A stretch of 64,000 nt of DNA from Cellulomonas sp. SG140 (GTDB lineage: Bacteria; Actinomycetota; Actinomycetes; Actinomycetales; Cellulomonadaceae): the NCBI RefSeq assembly GCF_025770785.1, contig NZ_JANZLA010000001.1:558001-622000 (forward strand), read 5' to 3'. Of this stretch, positions 27,196-35,655 are shown in pieces. Every line of letters starts with the position of its first letter. The stretch's first letter is position 1. Under the pieces are notes generated by a model. The model did no database searches. It was not told the origin of the DNA and saw only the letters and a list, made by a program, of their open reading frames with translations. A program made the position numbers and the translations under genes.

Positions 27196-27224
27196 AGCAT
27201 ACTCGCTTCGGCGCGCGCCGTCCA
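27196..27224 (-). promoter_or_regulatory. Promoter of rpoBC
   Basis: On the minus strand TGGACG (complement of 27219-27224) and TATGCT (complement of 27196-27201) are spaced by 17 bp. This predicts a leader of about 145 nt before rpoB. A second hexamer TATAAC (complement of 27157-27162) could be an additional start. The rest of the 27045-27505 gap shows no gene. Confidence 0.65.
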
Positions 27225-27505
27225 GCAGCGCACTCCCTCGTCCACTCTCCGGCCGCTGCCCCGCGACCGACCACCACGCCCCCGGCCCGATCGGCCGTGG
27301 ACCTCAGGACACCGACGCCGGCGCCGTTGCCGTCCCCCCGCTGTCCCGCATGCTCACTCCTCGTGCTTCCCGGCGGGCGAGCCCGACGGGTGCGGCCCGG
27401 TGAGCCGTGAGGCCCGGTCCGGTGTCGCCGCGGCCCATGATGGCACACGACGGTCCGCGTCGCCGCAGGCGCCCCTCGATCGGTGGACAGGAACGCCGGG
27501 CACGA

Positions 27506-27541
27506 CGAGGGCCCGCCCCCATGTGCGGGGACGGGCCCTCG
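27506..27541 (-). terminator. Terminator of rplJL
   Basis: Arms CGAGGGCCCG (27506-27515) and CGGGCCCTCG (27532-27541) continue into an inner run of C pairing with G. It lies 40 nt past rplL. It explains why rpoB needs a separate promoter, though read-through is possible. Confidence 0.75.
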
Positions 27542-27581
27542 TGCTGTCGGCGGCCGCGTCAGCGCGCGACCGCCGCGGGGG

Positions 27582-27971
27582 TCACTTGACCGAGACGGTC
27601 GCGCCAGCGCCCTCGAGGGCGGCGACGGCCTTGTCCGCGGCCTCCTTGTTGACACCCTCGAGAACCGGCTTCGGGGCGCCGTCGACGAGGTCCTTGGCCT
27701 CCTTCAGGCCGAGGCTCGTCAGGGCGCGCACCTCCTTGATGACCTGGATCTTCTTGTCGCCGACGGTCTCGAGGACGACGTCGAAGGAGGTCTTCTCCTC
27801 GACCTCCTCGGCCTCGGCGGCACCACCGGCGGCCGGCGCGGACGCGACGGCGACGGGGGCGGCGGCGGTGACCTCGAAGGTCTCCTCGAACGCCTTGACG
27901 AACTCGGACAGCTCGATGAGCGTGAGCTCCTTGAACGCGTCGATGAGCTCGGCGGTGGACAGCTTCGCCAT
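27582..27971 (-). CDS. rplL: 50S ribosomal protein L7/L12
   Basis: This is the flexible stalk protein that recruits translation GTPases. The 129-residue protein has the N-terminal dimerisation helix, an Ala/Gly-rich hinge ([19 protein letters not shown]) and the C-terminal domain ending GATVSVK. It is normally present in several copies per ribosome and made in excess over L10. A hairpin lies between rplJ and rplL. Confidence 0.97.
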   Translation of the reverse strand: MAKLSTAELIDAFKELTLIELSEFVKAFEETFEVTAAAPVAVASAPAAGGAAEAEEVEEKTSFDVVLETVGDKKIQVIKEVRALTSLGLKEAKDLVDGAPKPVLEGVNKEAADKAVAALEGAGATVSVK

Positions 27972-27996
27972 GGTGGCGGTTCCTTCCGTGTGGGCC

Positions 27997-28017
27997 CGCC
28001 GGTCGCGGCGACCGGCG
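27997..28017 (-). promoter_or_regulatory. Hairpin between rplJ and rplL
   Basis: Arms CGCCGGTC (27997-28004) and GACCGGCG (28010-28017) close on a 5-nt loop in the 84-nt space between the two genes. It may protect or separate the rplL message, which is needed at higher level than rplJ. The role is inferred. Confidence 0.4.
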
Positions 28018-28055
28018 GTGATGCTGGGGTTACGGGGTACGGCCGGAGCGGAAGC

Positions 28056-28589
28056 TCAGGCCGCGGACTGCTCGGACTCGTCGCGCTTGGCGCGCAGGGC
28101 CTCGACGGTGCGGACGGCCTGGGCCGCCGGCGCCGTGAACAGGTAAGCGGCCTGGTAGAGCTTGGCCTTCATCGCGCCGGCCGCCTTGGCCAGCAGAACC
28201 TCGCGGGACTCGAGGTCCGCGAGCTTGGTGACGTCCGCCGCGGTCAGGGCGCGGCCGTCGAGGACGCCCCCCTTGATGACCAGGGCGGGGTTCGCCTTGG
28301 CGAAGTCACGCAGACCCTTGGCGGTCGCAACCGGGTCACCGGTGACGAAGGCGATGGCGGACGGGCCCTTCAGCTCGTCCGCGATCCCCTCGACACCGGC
28401 CTCCTTGGCCGCGATCGCGGTCAGCGTGTTCTTCACCACGGCGTAGTTCGCGTTACCGCTGAGCGCCTTACGCAGCTGCTTGAGCTGCGCGACGGTGAGC
28501 CCGCGGTACTCGGTCAGCAGGGCCGCGTTCGACCCACGGAACTGCTCCGTGAGCTCTGCGACCGCGGCTGCCTTGTCCGGCCTCGCCAT
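28056..28589 (-). CDS. rplJ: 50S ribosomal protein L10
   Basis: This is the stalk base protein carrying L7/L12 dimers. The 177-residue sequence starts [20 protein letters not shown] and ends in the helical L12-binding tail. The start is fixed by the family N-terminus; upstream frames have no match. The L10-L12 complex commonly represses its own mRNA through a leader structure, and a 200-nt structured leader is present here. Confidence 0.96.
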   Translation of the reverse strand: MARPDKAAAVAELTEQFRGSNAALLTEYRGLTVAQLKQLRKALSGNANYAVVKNTLTAIAAKEAGVEGIADELKGPSAIAFVTGDPVATAKGLRDFAKANPALVIKGGVLDGRALTAADVTKLADLESREVLLAKAAGAMKAKLYQAAYLFTAPAAQAVRTVEALRAKRDESEQSAA

Positions 28590-28790
28590 GACGATCCTTC
28601 CGATGGTGGTGCCGCCGGTCTCCAGACGCACGACGAGCCCCGGCGCAGGCGCGGGGCTCGGACGGACTGCGCGCACGACGGCGCGGGACCGGGAACACTC
28701 ACCTGCGCCGGTCTCCGCGTGAGCGGGACTTCGGACGACGGGTCGGTCCCGCGAGGCGGGCACGACGAGCCGACGACCGGCGGTCTTGGG
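28590..28790 (-). promoter_or_regulatory. L10 leader region
   Basis: The untranslated leader of rplJ contains a 9-bp hairpin (CGAGCCCCG 28634-28642 with CGGGGCTCG 28652-28660, 9-nt loop) about 45 nt before the start codon. Autoregulatory L10 leaders are known in this position in bacteria. I cannot confirm the L10-binding kink-turn by eye. Confidence 0.45.
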
Positions 28791-28797
28791 CGCGTCA

Positions 28798-28826
28798 ACG
28801 GTACGGCACGGTGCGGTGACAGCCAA
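28798..28826 (-). promoter_or_regulatory. Promoter of rplJL
   Basis: On the minus strand TTGGCT (complement of 28821-28826) and TACCGT (complement of 28798-28803) are spaced by 17 bp. It sits immediately behind the CHAT gene, so rplJL is uncoupled from rplKA by its own promoter. Confidence 0.65.
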
Positions 28827-28828
28827 AT

Positions 28829-28846
28829 CCCGGCCGTCCGGCCGGG
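28829..28846 (-). terminator. Hairpin after the CHAT gene
   Basis: CCCGGCCG and CGGCCGGG (8 bp) are followed on the minus strand by ATTTGG, giving a short U run. It begins 12 nt past the CHAT stop and directly precedes the -35 element of rplJL. Confidence 0.5.
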
Positions 28847-28857
28847 TGATGCGGGGT

Positions 28858-31485
28858 TCAGACGGGGGCGCCGAACACCTGCAGCGGGACGTGCCGGCCG
28901 GTGGCAGCCAGGTCCTCGGCCGTGGCCCGGGCCAGGGCCGGGGCGATCGGCTCCCCGTCGCGGAGCAGCTGGTGCGCGCGCGTCATCACCCGGATCGCCG
29001 TGTCGTCGGGCAGCGGCGCCGTCGCGGCGACCACGGCACCGACACCCGTCCGCAGCAGCACGCTCGCCATGCCGAGGGCCTCGCCGCCGGCGCGCACGCT
29101 CGTACGGCCGACCTCGCACGACGAGAGGACCACCAGGTGCGGTGGGCTGCCGCCGGCGTCGAGCTCGTGCGCGAACAGCGGACCGTCGGCCAGGCGGACC
29201 GAGGAGAACAGCGGGTTGTCCGGCTCGTGCCGGCCGTGGGCGGCCAGGTGCACGATTCCCGGGGACCCGAGCAGCTCCACCATCCGCCCCACGGTCGCCT
29301 GCTCCCCGACCAGCGCGTTCGCGGACGGCCACAGGCCCGCGACCCGGCGGGCCTCGTCCTCGCCGTGCACCAGGCCCGGTCCCGCCGCGGCGGTCACCCG
29401 TTCCGGACGGCGCGGCGCGCCGCCCGCATGCGTGAGCCAGTGGCGCACCGAGGGCGCCACGACCGTCGGCAGACCACGCCGCGTCGGCAGCATCGCCCAG
29501 GGCACCAGGCCGAGCCACCCTCCGGCGACGACGACCAGCTCGGCACCGCCCTCGTCGACCACCGCGCCCAGCCTGCGCTGCAGCGCCTCGAGCCCCTCGG
29601 CCAGGGACCGGGCGGCCGCCGCGCGCAGGTCGCGCGGCACGAGGGGGTTCGCCAGCACCTCCAGGTCCGCGTGCACCCGGTGCACGTGCTCCCGCAACGG
29701 CGCGGCGTCGCCGAGCCTGCGAAGACGGAGGCCCGACGCGTCGGCACGCACCCCGAGCACCTCGCCGCGGTGCTCGACCACGTCCACCAGGACCGCACCG
29801 GGGCGGTCGGAGAGCGCGCGCCGCACCTCCGCCGACCGGGCCGCACGGTCGTCCGCCAGACGCCCCTGCTCGTGCCACGAGCGCGCCAGGATCTCGTGCT
29901 GCAGGCGGCGGCTGTCGGCCAGCAGCCGGTCACGTCCCGGGTCGCTGGCCGGACGGCCCTGGAGGTTGCGGTTCTCGGCGACCAGCTGGCGCAGCTCGGT
30001 GAGCAGCGTCGCGGTGACGGGGTCCTCCGGTGGCGTGACCCGCGGTGTGCCTCCGATCACCGCACGCACACGCTCCACCGCGTCCAGCACGGATCCCGGG
30101 CGGCCGGTGGCGGTGGCGAGCTGAAGGTCCAGGTCGGCCAGGGCGGTGCCGTGCACCGCGCCGGCCGTGCGCAGGTCGAGCGAGCCGAACCGGGCCCGGT
30201 GCACGCGCAGGTCCCGCTGGCCGGCGCGCACGTCGCGGACCGCGGCCTCGCGCCGGCCTGCCGCGAGCTGGAGGAGGGCTCGGACACGGCGCGCCTGGAG
30301 CCGTACGGCGATCGGCGCCTCGACCGGCACGGGGCCGAGCAGCTCGAGGGTCGCCGCCGGGTCCTCGCAGGCACCGCGGGCGAGATCCGCCTCGACCCGG
30401 AGGCACGCGGCACTGAGCGCCCACAGCGGTCGCCCGGTCTGCCGGCACAGCTCCTCGACGCGGGCGGCCCGGCGCGACACCGAGGCCCACCGTCGACGCA
30501 GCGCGGCGTCGCGCGAGGGTTCCGCGGCCAGGAGAGCCGCGTCGGCCTGCAGCTCGCCGAGCGTCGCCCGCACCACCCACGTCTCGTCGCCCCTGCGGCG
30601 GAAGAGGTGCCGAGCCGCGGCCGCGTGCTGCCGAGCCGCCGCCGAGTCGCCACGCACGGCCGCGCACTCCGCCCGGCCCAGCTCGCACTCCCCCACGTCG
30701 TGCGGCAGGTGCTGGTCCGCGAACTGGGCGGCCGCCTCCGCGAAGGTGCGGTCCGCGACCTGGACCAGGCCCGCCTCGAGCAGCACGAGAGCGCGGTCGA
30801 GGAGCGCGATGGGCCACTGACCCGGCATCGTGCGGGCGGCCGCCTCCATCCGCGCGAGCGCCTGCGGCAGCCGACCGGCGTAGAGCTCCAGGTGGCCGCG
30901 GTTGTGCTCGGCCTTGAACTGCAGGCGGGCGAACCCCTCGGCACGCGCCCGCCGAGCGCACTCGGCGTAGTCCGCACGCGCCTGCGCGAGCTCGCGACGC
31001 TCGGCGTGGGCGACGCCGCGGTTCAGCAGCATGCGGCAGGCGTCCAGCGGCTCGGCGTCGGCGATGTGCGTCACAGCGGTGTCCAGCCAGGTCAGCGCCT
31101 CGTCGAGCCGACCCGCGCGCAGCGCGAGCAGACCGTGCAGGCCGGCCACCGCGGGCCGTAGCCCCGGCCACCCGGCGCCCGACGCCTGCGACCGGTGGCC
31201 GGCCTGGGCCTCCACCATCTCGTCGAGCCGCTCGACCGGGGCGTCGGCGCTGCCCTGCGTCTCGAACTCGCTGCGTGCGAGCTCCATCAACGCCCAGGCG
31301 CGCACGCGGACCACGTCCGGGTCCCCGTCCGGAACGGTGTCCAGCGCCCGAAGCACCGGGAGCAGACGACGGCGGGCTCGTGCCGGCCGGCCCTCGGCGT
31401 TCTCCTGTTCCGCCTCCCGCACGCGCAGCGTCAGCTCCGCCAGGTCCGGCGACCCGGCCTGCGCCGGGGCACCGGTGGGGCACAT
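28858..31485 (-). CDS. TPR-CHAT caspase-like protease
   Basis: This 875-residue protein has no signal peptide. The first 550 or so residues are Ala/Arg/Leu-rich helical repeats of TPR type. The last 260 or so form a CHAT domain (caspase HetF associated with TPRs). The catalytic pair is visible: His750 in [10 protein letters not shown] and Cys790 in VVLSSCEVG, followed by [24 protein letters not shown] proteins are cysteine peptidases of the caspase fold that usually act on a specific partner after activation. It is the third gene of an operon: its ATG is 4 nt past the stop of the 167-residue protein, which overlaps the sigma-factor gene. That partner is therefore a plausible substrate (inference). 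Confidence 0.85.
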   Translation of the reverse strand: MCPTGAPAQAGSPDLAELTLRVREAEQENAEGRPARARRRLLPVLRALDTVPDGDPDVVRVRAWALMELARSEFETQGSADAPVERLDEMVEAQAGHRSQASGAGWPGLRPAVAGLHGLLALRAGRLDEALTWLDTAVTHIADAEPLDACRMLLNRGVAHAERRELAQARADYAECARRARAEGFARLQFKAEHNRGHLELYAGRLPQALARMEAAARTMPGQWPIALLDRALVLLEAGLVQVADRTFAEAAAQFADQHLPHDVGECELGRAECAAVRGDSAAARQHAAAARHLFRRRGDETWVVRATLGELQADAALLAAEPSRDAALRRRWASVSRRAARVEELCRQTGRPLWALSAACLRVEADLARGACEDPAATLELLGPVPVEAPIAVRLQARRVRALLQLAAGRREAAVRDVRAGQRDLRVHRARFGSLDLRTAGAVHGTALADLDLQLATATGRPGSVLDAVERVRAVIGGTPRVTPPEDPVTATLLTELRQLVAENRNLQGRPASDPGRDRLLADSRRLQHEILARSWHEQGRLADDRAARSAEVRRALSDRPGAVLVDVVEHRGEVLGVRADASGLRLRRLGDAAPLREHVHRVHADLEVLANPLVPRDLRAAAARSLAEGLEALQRRLGAVVDEGGAELVVVAGGWLGLVPWAMLPTRRGLPTVVAPSVRHWLTHAGGAPRRPERVTAAAGPGLVHGEDEARRVAGLWPSANALVGEQATVGRMVELLGSPGIVHLAAHGRHEPDNPLFSSVRLADGPLFAHELDAGGSPPHLVVLSSCEVGRTSVRAGGEALGMASVLLRTGVGAVVAATAPLPDDTAIRVMTRAHQLLRDGEPIAPALARATAEDLAATGRHVPLQVFGAPV

Positions 31486-31489
31486 CCGG

Positions 31490-31993
31490 CTACAGCTCGA
31501 TCTGCGGGGTCACGATCGGCACGGTGGGCTCGGCCGGACGGCGCAGGACGAACCTCGCCGGTCCGCGCTCCACGTCCGAGAACGAGAACCGGCCGTCCGC
31601 GTTCGAGCTGGTCACGACGACGTCGCCGTGCTGGTGCAGCTCGACCGTCAGCAGTCCCGCCGGGGCGGCCCAGCCGTCCACCCGCAACCGGTCCCCCTCC
31701 GGGTGCACGGAGACCATCACCGTCAGGACGTCGGTGGTGAAGGTGATGGTGCCGGCCTCGATGCTGGTCTCGTCGGCGCGCACGGCGCCTGCCGCCTCGC
31801 CGACCAGGTGCAGCTCGGCCACCTCGGCGTGCAGCGCCTCGACGGTCAGCGCGATGCCGATCCGTTCCACCAGGCCGGCCGGGACGGGGTCGACCGCGTC
31901 GACCAGGGCGTCGAGCCGGCGCAGCACCTCGAGGTCGAGCTCGTCGAGCGGGGCGTCGGCGAGTGCCTCGAGGTCACGGCCGTCGGCGTTCAC
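31490..31993 (-). CDS. Small acidic/beta-sandwich protein linking sigma factor and CHAT protease
   Basis: This 167-residue protein starts at a GTG whose GTGA overlaps the stop of the sigma-factor gene. The first 70 or so residues are acidic and probably helical (DLEALADAPLDELDLEVLRR, then LVERIGIALTVEALHAEVAEL). Residues 80-155 are beta-rich and resemble a carboxypeptidase-regulatory or transthyretin-like module (TITFTTDVLTVMVSV; NADGRFSFSDVERGPARFVL). There is no signal peptide or membrane helix. I do not recognise a named family. Position and coupling suggest a partner of the sigma factor, perhaps an anti-sigma-like adaptor or the CHAT substrate. The frame also extends upstream into the sigma gene, but only the GTG start fits. 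Confidence 0.7.
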   Translation of the reverse strand: MNADGRDLEALADAPLDELDLEVLRRLDALVDAVDPVPAGLVERIGIALTVEALHAEVAELHLVGEAAGAVRADETSIEAGTITFTTDVLTVMVSVHPEGDRLRVDGWAAPAGLLTVELHQHGDVVVTSSNADGRFSFSDVERGPARFVLRRPAEPTVPIVTPQIEL

Positions 31994-32622
31994 ACCAGGC
32001 TCCACGTGGGATCGGAGGTGAGCGCCTGGCGGAGCTTGGCCAGGCAGCGACCGCGCGTCGGCCCGATGCTCCCGACCGGCATGCCGAGGGAACGGGACAC
32101 GACGGCGTAGTCGGGTCGGTCGACCGTCGCCACCAGCCCGAGCAGCTGCCGGCAACGCTCGGGGAGCTCCCGCACGTGCCGCCACAGCGCCCGGTCGCGC
32201 TCGTCCCGCACGGCGACGACGTCGGGCAGCTGGTCCGCAGGGGCGGCGAGCCAGTCGGTCACCGTCTCGTCCTGCTGCTGGCGCACCAGGTCGTCGCGGC
32301 TGCGGCGGACCGCCCGCCATGCCGCCCGGCGCGCGGTGACGAGCATCCACTGCAGCGTGGCGCGGGGGTCGCGGATCGTCTCGATGTCGCGCACCAGCGT
32401 GAGCCACACGTTCTGGACGACGTCCTGAGCCTGCTCCGGATCCGCACCCTGCGCGCGCACCGTGTGCCACAGCAAGGGCGTCATCACCTCGACGAGCTCG
32501 GCGAGCGGGGCACGGTCACCGGCGCGATAGGCGAGCACGGCGTGCGCCGCACGGAGCGCGAGCCCCTGCTCGTGGTCGCGGAGCCCGGCCTCGACCGGTC
32601 CCACCACCTCGTCACTCATCAT
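31990..32622 (-). CDS. Sigma-70 family (ECF-like) RNA polymerase sigma factor
   Basis: The 210-residue protein has only regions 2 and 4. Region 2 includes AQDVVQNVWLTLVRDIETIR and LQWMLVTARRAAWRAVRRSR. Region 4 is near the C-terminus (LPERCRQLLGLVATVDRPDY, then VGSIGPTRGRCLAKLRQAL). It would direct RNA polymerase to a set of promoters that cannot be told from here. Two adjacent ATGs are possible; the second (32619) has the better spacing to GAGGGG. No transmembrane anti-sigma gene follows. Instead the operon continues with the 167-residue protein and the CHAT protease. The promoter in front looks vegetative, with no ECF-type GGAAC box. Confidence 0.88.
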   Translation of the reverse strand: MMSDEVVGPVEAGLRDHEQGLALRAAHAVLAYRAGDRAPLAELVEVMTPLLWHTVRAQGADPEQAQDVVQNVWLTLVRDIETIRDPRATLQWMLVTARRAAWRAVRRSRDDLVRQQQDETVTDWLAAPADQLPDVVAVRDERDRALWRHVRELPERCRQLLGLVATVDRPDYAVVSRSLGMPVGSIGPTRGRCLAKLRQALTSDPTWSLV

Positions 32623-32667
32623 CGACCCCTCGCACGTGTCCTCGGCGGGTGGCCGCCCCTGCCGTGC

Positions 32668-32697
32668 AGACTAGGACGACCCGGACAACCCCGACAA
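32668..32697 (-). promoter_or_regulatory. Promoter of the sigma-CHAT operon
   Basis: On the minus strand TTGTCG (complement of 32692-32697) and TAGTCT (complement of 32668-32673) are spaced by 18 bp. It predicts a 40-nt leader with the GAGGGG ribosome site. The divergent protease gene begins about 220 nt away. No second clear promoter is seen for that gene in 32698-32919. Confidence 0.55.
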
Positions 32698-32919
32698 GGA
32701 CGCAAGGGACCTCCGGCCCGTCGCGGTGCCCGCTCGCGACGGCGTCGACGTCCCCCACGTCCAGCCGCGTCGAACGTCAGGAGCGGCCGCGTCGCACGCA
32801 GATACACGACGCGGCGATCCCGCCCGCGAAACGGCCCTGTATCTGGCACGCCGCGGGATGCTCCTGTCGATCGCGTGGCGCCCCCGAGCCGCGCCTGAGC
32901 CATGAGGAGTGCGTACCCC

Positions 32920-34668
32920 ATGACCGCACCGGAGCGACCAGTGCCCTCGAGCCCGTCGCCGACCGTCGCTGCCCCGTCGGCGGCCGCCGAGCCGCCGGGG
33001 CGCGCCGAGCTGCGGCCGGTGAAGCGCGCAGCGGAGGACGCGCTGCTCGCGCGACCTGGCGTCGTCGGCGTCGACATCGCGGAGAAGCTCACCGGTGGCC
33101 GACCCTCCGGCGTGCTGGCGATCGTGGTCCACGTCGAGGTGAAGCGTGGCGCCGACGAGCTCGGCCCCGGGGAGCGCATCCCCGAGCAGATCGAGGGCGT
33201 GCCGACCGACGTCGTGGTGCACCACGTCGGGCTCGAGCCGACGGCGCCCCCGCCGGTCAGCCCGGAGCGGTTCCGGCCCCTCGCCGGCGGCATGTCGATC
33301 GGCCCCCTGGACCCCGTCACGCTGCCGTCCGACGAGGGCGCCCGGCTCCGGTCCGTGAACGGCACGCTCGGGCTGCTGGTGACCGAGCCCGGGACGGACC
33401 GCACGCTGGCCCTGACGAACTGGCACGTGGCCGCCGGTGACGGCCTCGAGGACGTCGGCAGCGCCTGGGTGCAGCCGGCGGTCGCCGACGGCGGGTCCCG
33501 GGCCGACCGGTTCGGCTCGCTGGCGCGTGGCGTGCTGACGGAACGCGTCGACGCGGCCGTGGTCGCCCTCGCACCGGGAGCGCGGTGGACGCCCGCCGTC
33601 GTCGGCATCGGAGCCGTGACCGGCTGGGCCTACGCGGAGGTCGGCACAACCGTGCGCAAGCACGGACGCACCACGGGTCTGACGTCCGGCGTGGTCGCGT
33701 CGACCGACCTGACCGTCAAGGTCGACTTCGGCCCCGGCACGGGGCCGAAGATCCTCCGCGACCAGCTGCGGATCGAACCGGCGCCGGGCACCTCGCGGTT
33801 CTCGGCCGGCGGCGACTCCGGCTCGGCCGTGGTGGACCTGCAGGGCCGGGTGGTCGGGCTGCACTGGTCCGCCGAGGACGACGGCAGCTTCGCCGTGTCC
33901 AGCCCCATCGACGTGGTCCTGGCGACGCTCGGCGTCCAGGTGGCCACGCCGGCATCAGTCGCAGCGACCGCCGCGCGTCGCGCCGCGCAGGCCCGGCTGG
34001 TGGCGTCGATCCGGCGGGACGTCCTGCTGCCGCCGATCGAGGCGGCGTTCGGGATGGGTGGCGGCGGAGCGCGTCCGACGGCACCCGGAGGCGGTGCGGC
34101 CACGGACGGTGTGCGTACCGGAGGTCCAGGGGCGGCGCCGGCGGCCCGAGTCAGCGCCGCGTCGACCGGGGAGGACGTGACGTCGGCCGTGCGACCGGAG
34201 GCCGCGACGGAACCCTTCACCGAACCGTTCACGGAGCCCTTCACCGAACCGTTCACCGAGTCAACGGCCCAGCCGTTCACCGAGCCGTTCACCGAGCCGT
34301 TCACGGAACCGTTCACGGAACCCTTCACCGAGGCCGCGGCCCAACCGTTCACCGAGCCCTTCACGGAACCGTTCACGGAGCCCTTCACCGAGCCGTTCAC
34401 CGAGGCCGCGGCCCAGCCGTTCACCGAGCCGTTCACGGAACCGGTCTCCGACGCGGCGGCTCAGCCGTTCACCGAACCCTTCACGGAGCCGTTCACCGAA
34501 CCGGTCGCCGCCACGGTCACGGAACCGTTCACCGAACCGTTCACCGAGGCCTCGGGTGTGTGGGCCGCCGACCCCGCCGTCCGCGCACGCGCCGTCGCCA
34601 CGCTGCGGCTGCGCCGGGCGTTCTGGGAGGGCTGGATGGCGGGCCTGCGACAGAGCCGGCGTCGATGA
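32920..34668 (+). CDS. Cytoplasmic trypsin-like serine protease with TEPF repeat tail
   Basis: The 582-residue protein starts at ATG 32920, with GAGGAG 10 nt upstream; an ATG six codons earlier lacks a ribosome site. Residues 25-110 form a conserved N-terminal module often seen before bacterial trypsin-like domains (PGVVGVDIAEK, LAIVVHVEVK, GVPTDVV). The protease domain follows with a complete triad: His169 in TNWHV, Asp211 in RVDAAVVAL and Ser300 in GGDSGSAVV. Residues 430-543 are about 21 TEPF-like units. The last 35 residues are a basic helix (RAVATLRLRRAFWEGWMAGL). There is no signal peptide, so it acts inside the cell. It is divergent from the sigma-CHAT operon and probably belongs to the same system. 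Confidence 0.8.
   Translation: MTAPERPVPSSPSPTVAAPSAAAEPPGRAELRPVKRAAEDALLARPGVVGVDIAEKLTGGRPSGVLAIVVHVEVKRGADELGPGERIPEQIEGVPTDVVVHHVGLEPTAPPPVSPERFRPLAGGMSIGPLDPVTLPSDEGARLRSVNGTLGLLVTEPGTDRTLALTNWHVAAGDGLEDVGSAWVQPAVADGGSRADRFGSLARGVLTERVDAAVVALAPGARWTPAVVGIGAVTGWAYAEVGTTVRKHGRTTGLTSGVVASTDLTVKVDFGPGTGPKILRDQLRIEPAPGTSRFSAGGDSGSAVVDLQGRVVGLHWSAEDDGSFAVSSPIDVVLATLGVQVATPASVAATAARRAAQARLVASIRRDVLLPPIEAAFGMGGGGARPTAPGGGAATDGVRTGGPGAAPAARVSAASTGEDVTSAVRPEAATEPFTEPFTEPFTEPFTESTAQPFTEPFTEPFTEPFTEPFTEAAAQPFTEPFTEPFTEPFTEPFTEAAAQPFTEPFTEPVSDAAAQPFTEPFTEPFTEPVAATVTEPFTEPFTEASGVWAADPAVRARAVATLRLRRAFWEGWMAGLRQSRRR
34207..34548 (+). repeat. Coding 12-bp repeat array (TEPF units)
   Basis: The DNA is built from 12-bp units of the type TTCACCGAACCG with synonymous changes. 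Four units followed by TEAAAQPF (or TESTAQPF) make a higher-order block of 24 residues (72 bp), clear for the first three blocks and partial after. All units keep frame. Such an array can change length by slippage or recombination. Confidence 0.9.
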
Positions 34669-34710
34669 CGGTCCCGCCGCACCGCCACCCACGCTGACCG
34701 TCGTGATGGC

Positions 34711-34775
34711 GGAACGGCCCCGCAGGGGGAGGTCGTTCCGGCACCACGAGCACCGCCCGCCGCCACGCGGCGGGC
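34711..34775 (+). terminator. Hairpins after the trypsin-like protease gene
   Basis: A first imperfect hairpin has arms GGAACG and CGTTCC (34711-34716 and 34734-34739). A second, perfect 9-bp stem (GCCCGCCGC 34755-34763 with GCGGCGGGC 34767-34775) has a 3-nt loop. They follow the stop of the plus-strand protease by 43 and 87 nt. Confidence 0.5.
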
Positions 34776-34808
34776 ATCCCGGGCGGGCGGAGGGCCGTCC
34801 GGGAACGA

Positions 34809-34840
34809 CGAAGGCCCGGTCCCTGCGGACCGGGCCTTCG
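34809..34840 (-). terminator. Terminator after rplA (possibly bidirectional)
   Basis: A perfect 13-bp stem (CGAAGGCCCGGTC with its complement, 6-nt loop) lies 24 nt past the rplA stop. Being nearly symmetric, it could also stop transcripts from the convergent protease gene. It insulates rplKA from the inserted cassette. Confidence 0.75.
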
Positions 34841-34864
34841 TTCGTGCTGCGGGGAGGGCGACCG

Positions 34865-35581
34865 TCAGGCCGCGTCCTCCTCCGTGAGCCGACGCGTCTT
34901 GTTCTGGTCGAGCGGGATGCCCGGGCCGTTCGTCGTCGACATCGTCGCCTTGGAGATGTACCGACCCTTCGAGGCGGCCGGCTTGAGCCGGAGGATCTCC
35001 TCGAGCGCCGCGGCGTAGTTCTCCACCAGCTGCACGTCGGTGAACGACGTCTTGCCGATGATGAAGTTGAGGTTCGCGTGACGGTCCACGCGGAACTCGA
35101 TCTTGCCGCCCTTGATGTCGGACACGGCCTTGGCCACGTCCATCGTCACGGTGCCGGTCTTCGGGTTCGGCATCAGGCCACGCGGACCCAGCACCTTGCC
35201 CAGTCGGCCGACCTTGCCCATCAGGTCCGGCGTCGCCACGGCGGCGTCGAAGTCGGTGTAGCCACCGGCGACCTTCTCGATCAGCTCGTCGCCGCCGACC
35301 TCGTCGGCACCCGCGGCGCGCGCCTGCTCGGCACGCTCACCGACGGCGAACACGACGACGCGAGCCGTCTTGCCGGTGCCGTTCGGCAGGTTCACCGTGC
35401 CACGGACCATCTGGTCCGCCTTGCGCGGGTCGACACCGAGGCGGAACGCGACCTCGACGGTGGACGGGTAGGACGTCGTCGACGTCTCCTTCGCCAGCCG
35501 CACCGCCTCGAGGGGGCTGTAGATGCGACCGGCCTCGATCTTCTCGAGAGCGGCGCGGTACTTCTTGCTGTGCTTGGCCAT
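34865..35581 (-). CDS. rplA: 50S ribosomal protein L1
   Basis: This L1-stalk protein acts in E-site tRNA release; in many bacteria it also represses rplKA translation. The 238-residue sequence starts [20 protein letters not shown] and has [18 protein letters not shown]. The order rplK-rplA is normal, but the next genes on this strand are not rplJL: a foreign cassette lies between. Confidence 0.97.
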   Translation of the reverse strand: MAKHSKKYRAALEKIEAGRIYSPLEAVRLAKETSTTSYPSTVEVAFRLGVDPRKADQMVRGTVNLPNGTGKTARVVVFAVGERAEQARAAGADEVGGDELIEKVAGGYTDFDAAVATPDLMGKVGRLGKVLGPRGLMPNPKTGTVTMDVAKAVSDIKGGKIEFRVDRHANLNFIIGKTSFTDVQLVENYAAALEEILRLKPAASKGRYISKATMSTTNGPGIPLDQNKTRRLTEEDAA

Positions 35582-35655
35582 CTGCTTCTCCTTGTTCAGC
35601 AGTCGTGGTCGACGGGCCGCACAGGGCCCTGCCACTGGTGTGACGTGCCGGGGGC

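Noticed and set aside
27045-27245. 67-codon N-terminal extension of RpoB
   Set aside because: It overlaps the rpoB promoter, has no homology, and the TTG at 27044 has a good ribosome site and the family N-terminus.
28858-32622. Type III-E CRISPR (Craspase) locus
   Set aside because: TPR-CHAT and a sigma factor are shared features, but no gRAMP, Cas1/2 or repeat array exists here, and the 167-residue protein shows no visible likeness to Csx30. Only the logic may be similar.
32902-32919. Six extra N-terminal codons for the trypsin-like protease
   Set aside because: The earlier ATG has no ribosome site, whereas GAGGAG stands 10 nt before ATG 32920.
32671-33864. Long minus-strand frame under the trypsin-like protease
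   Set aside because: No family match and poor composition; the plus strand has the full catalytic triad and ribosome site.
34207-34548. Regular 12-bp DNA repeats as a CRISPR array
   Set aside because: The units are contiguous without unique spacers, keep a reading frame and encode TEPF; there are no cas genes.
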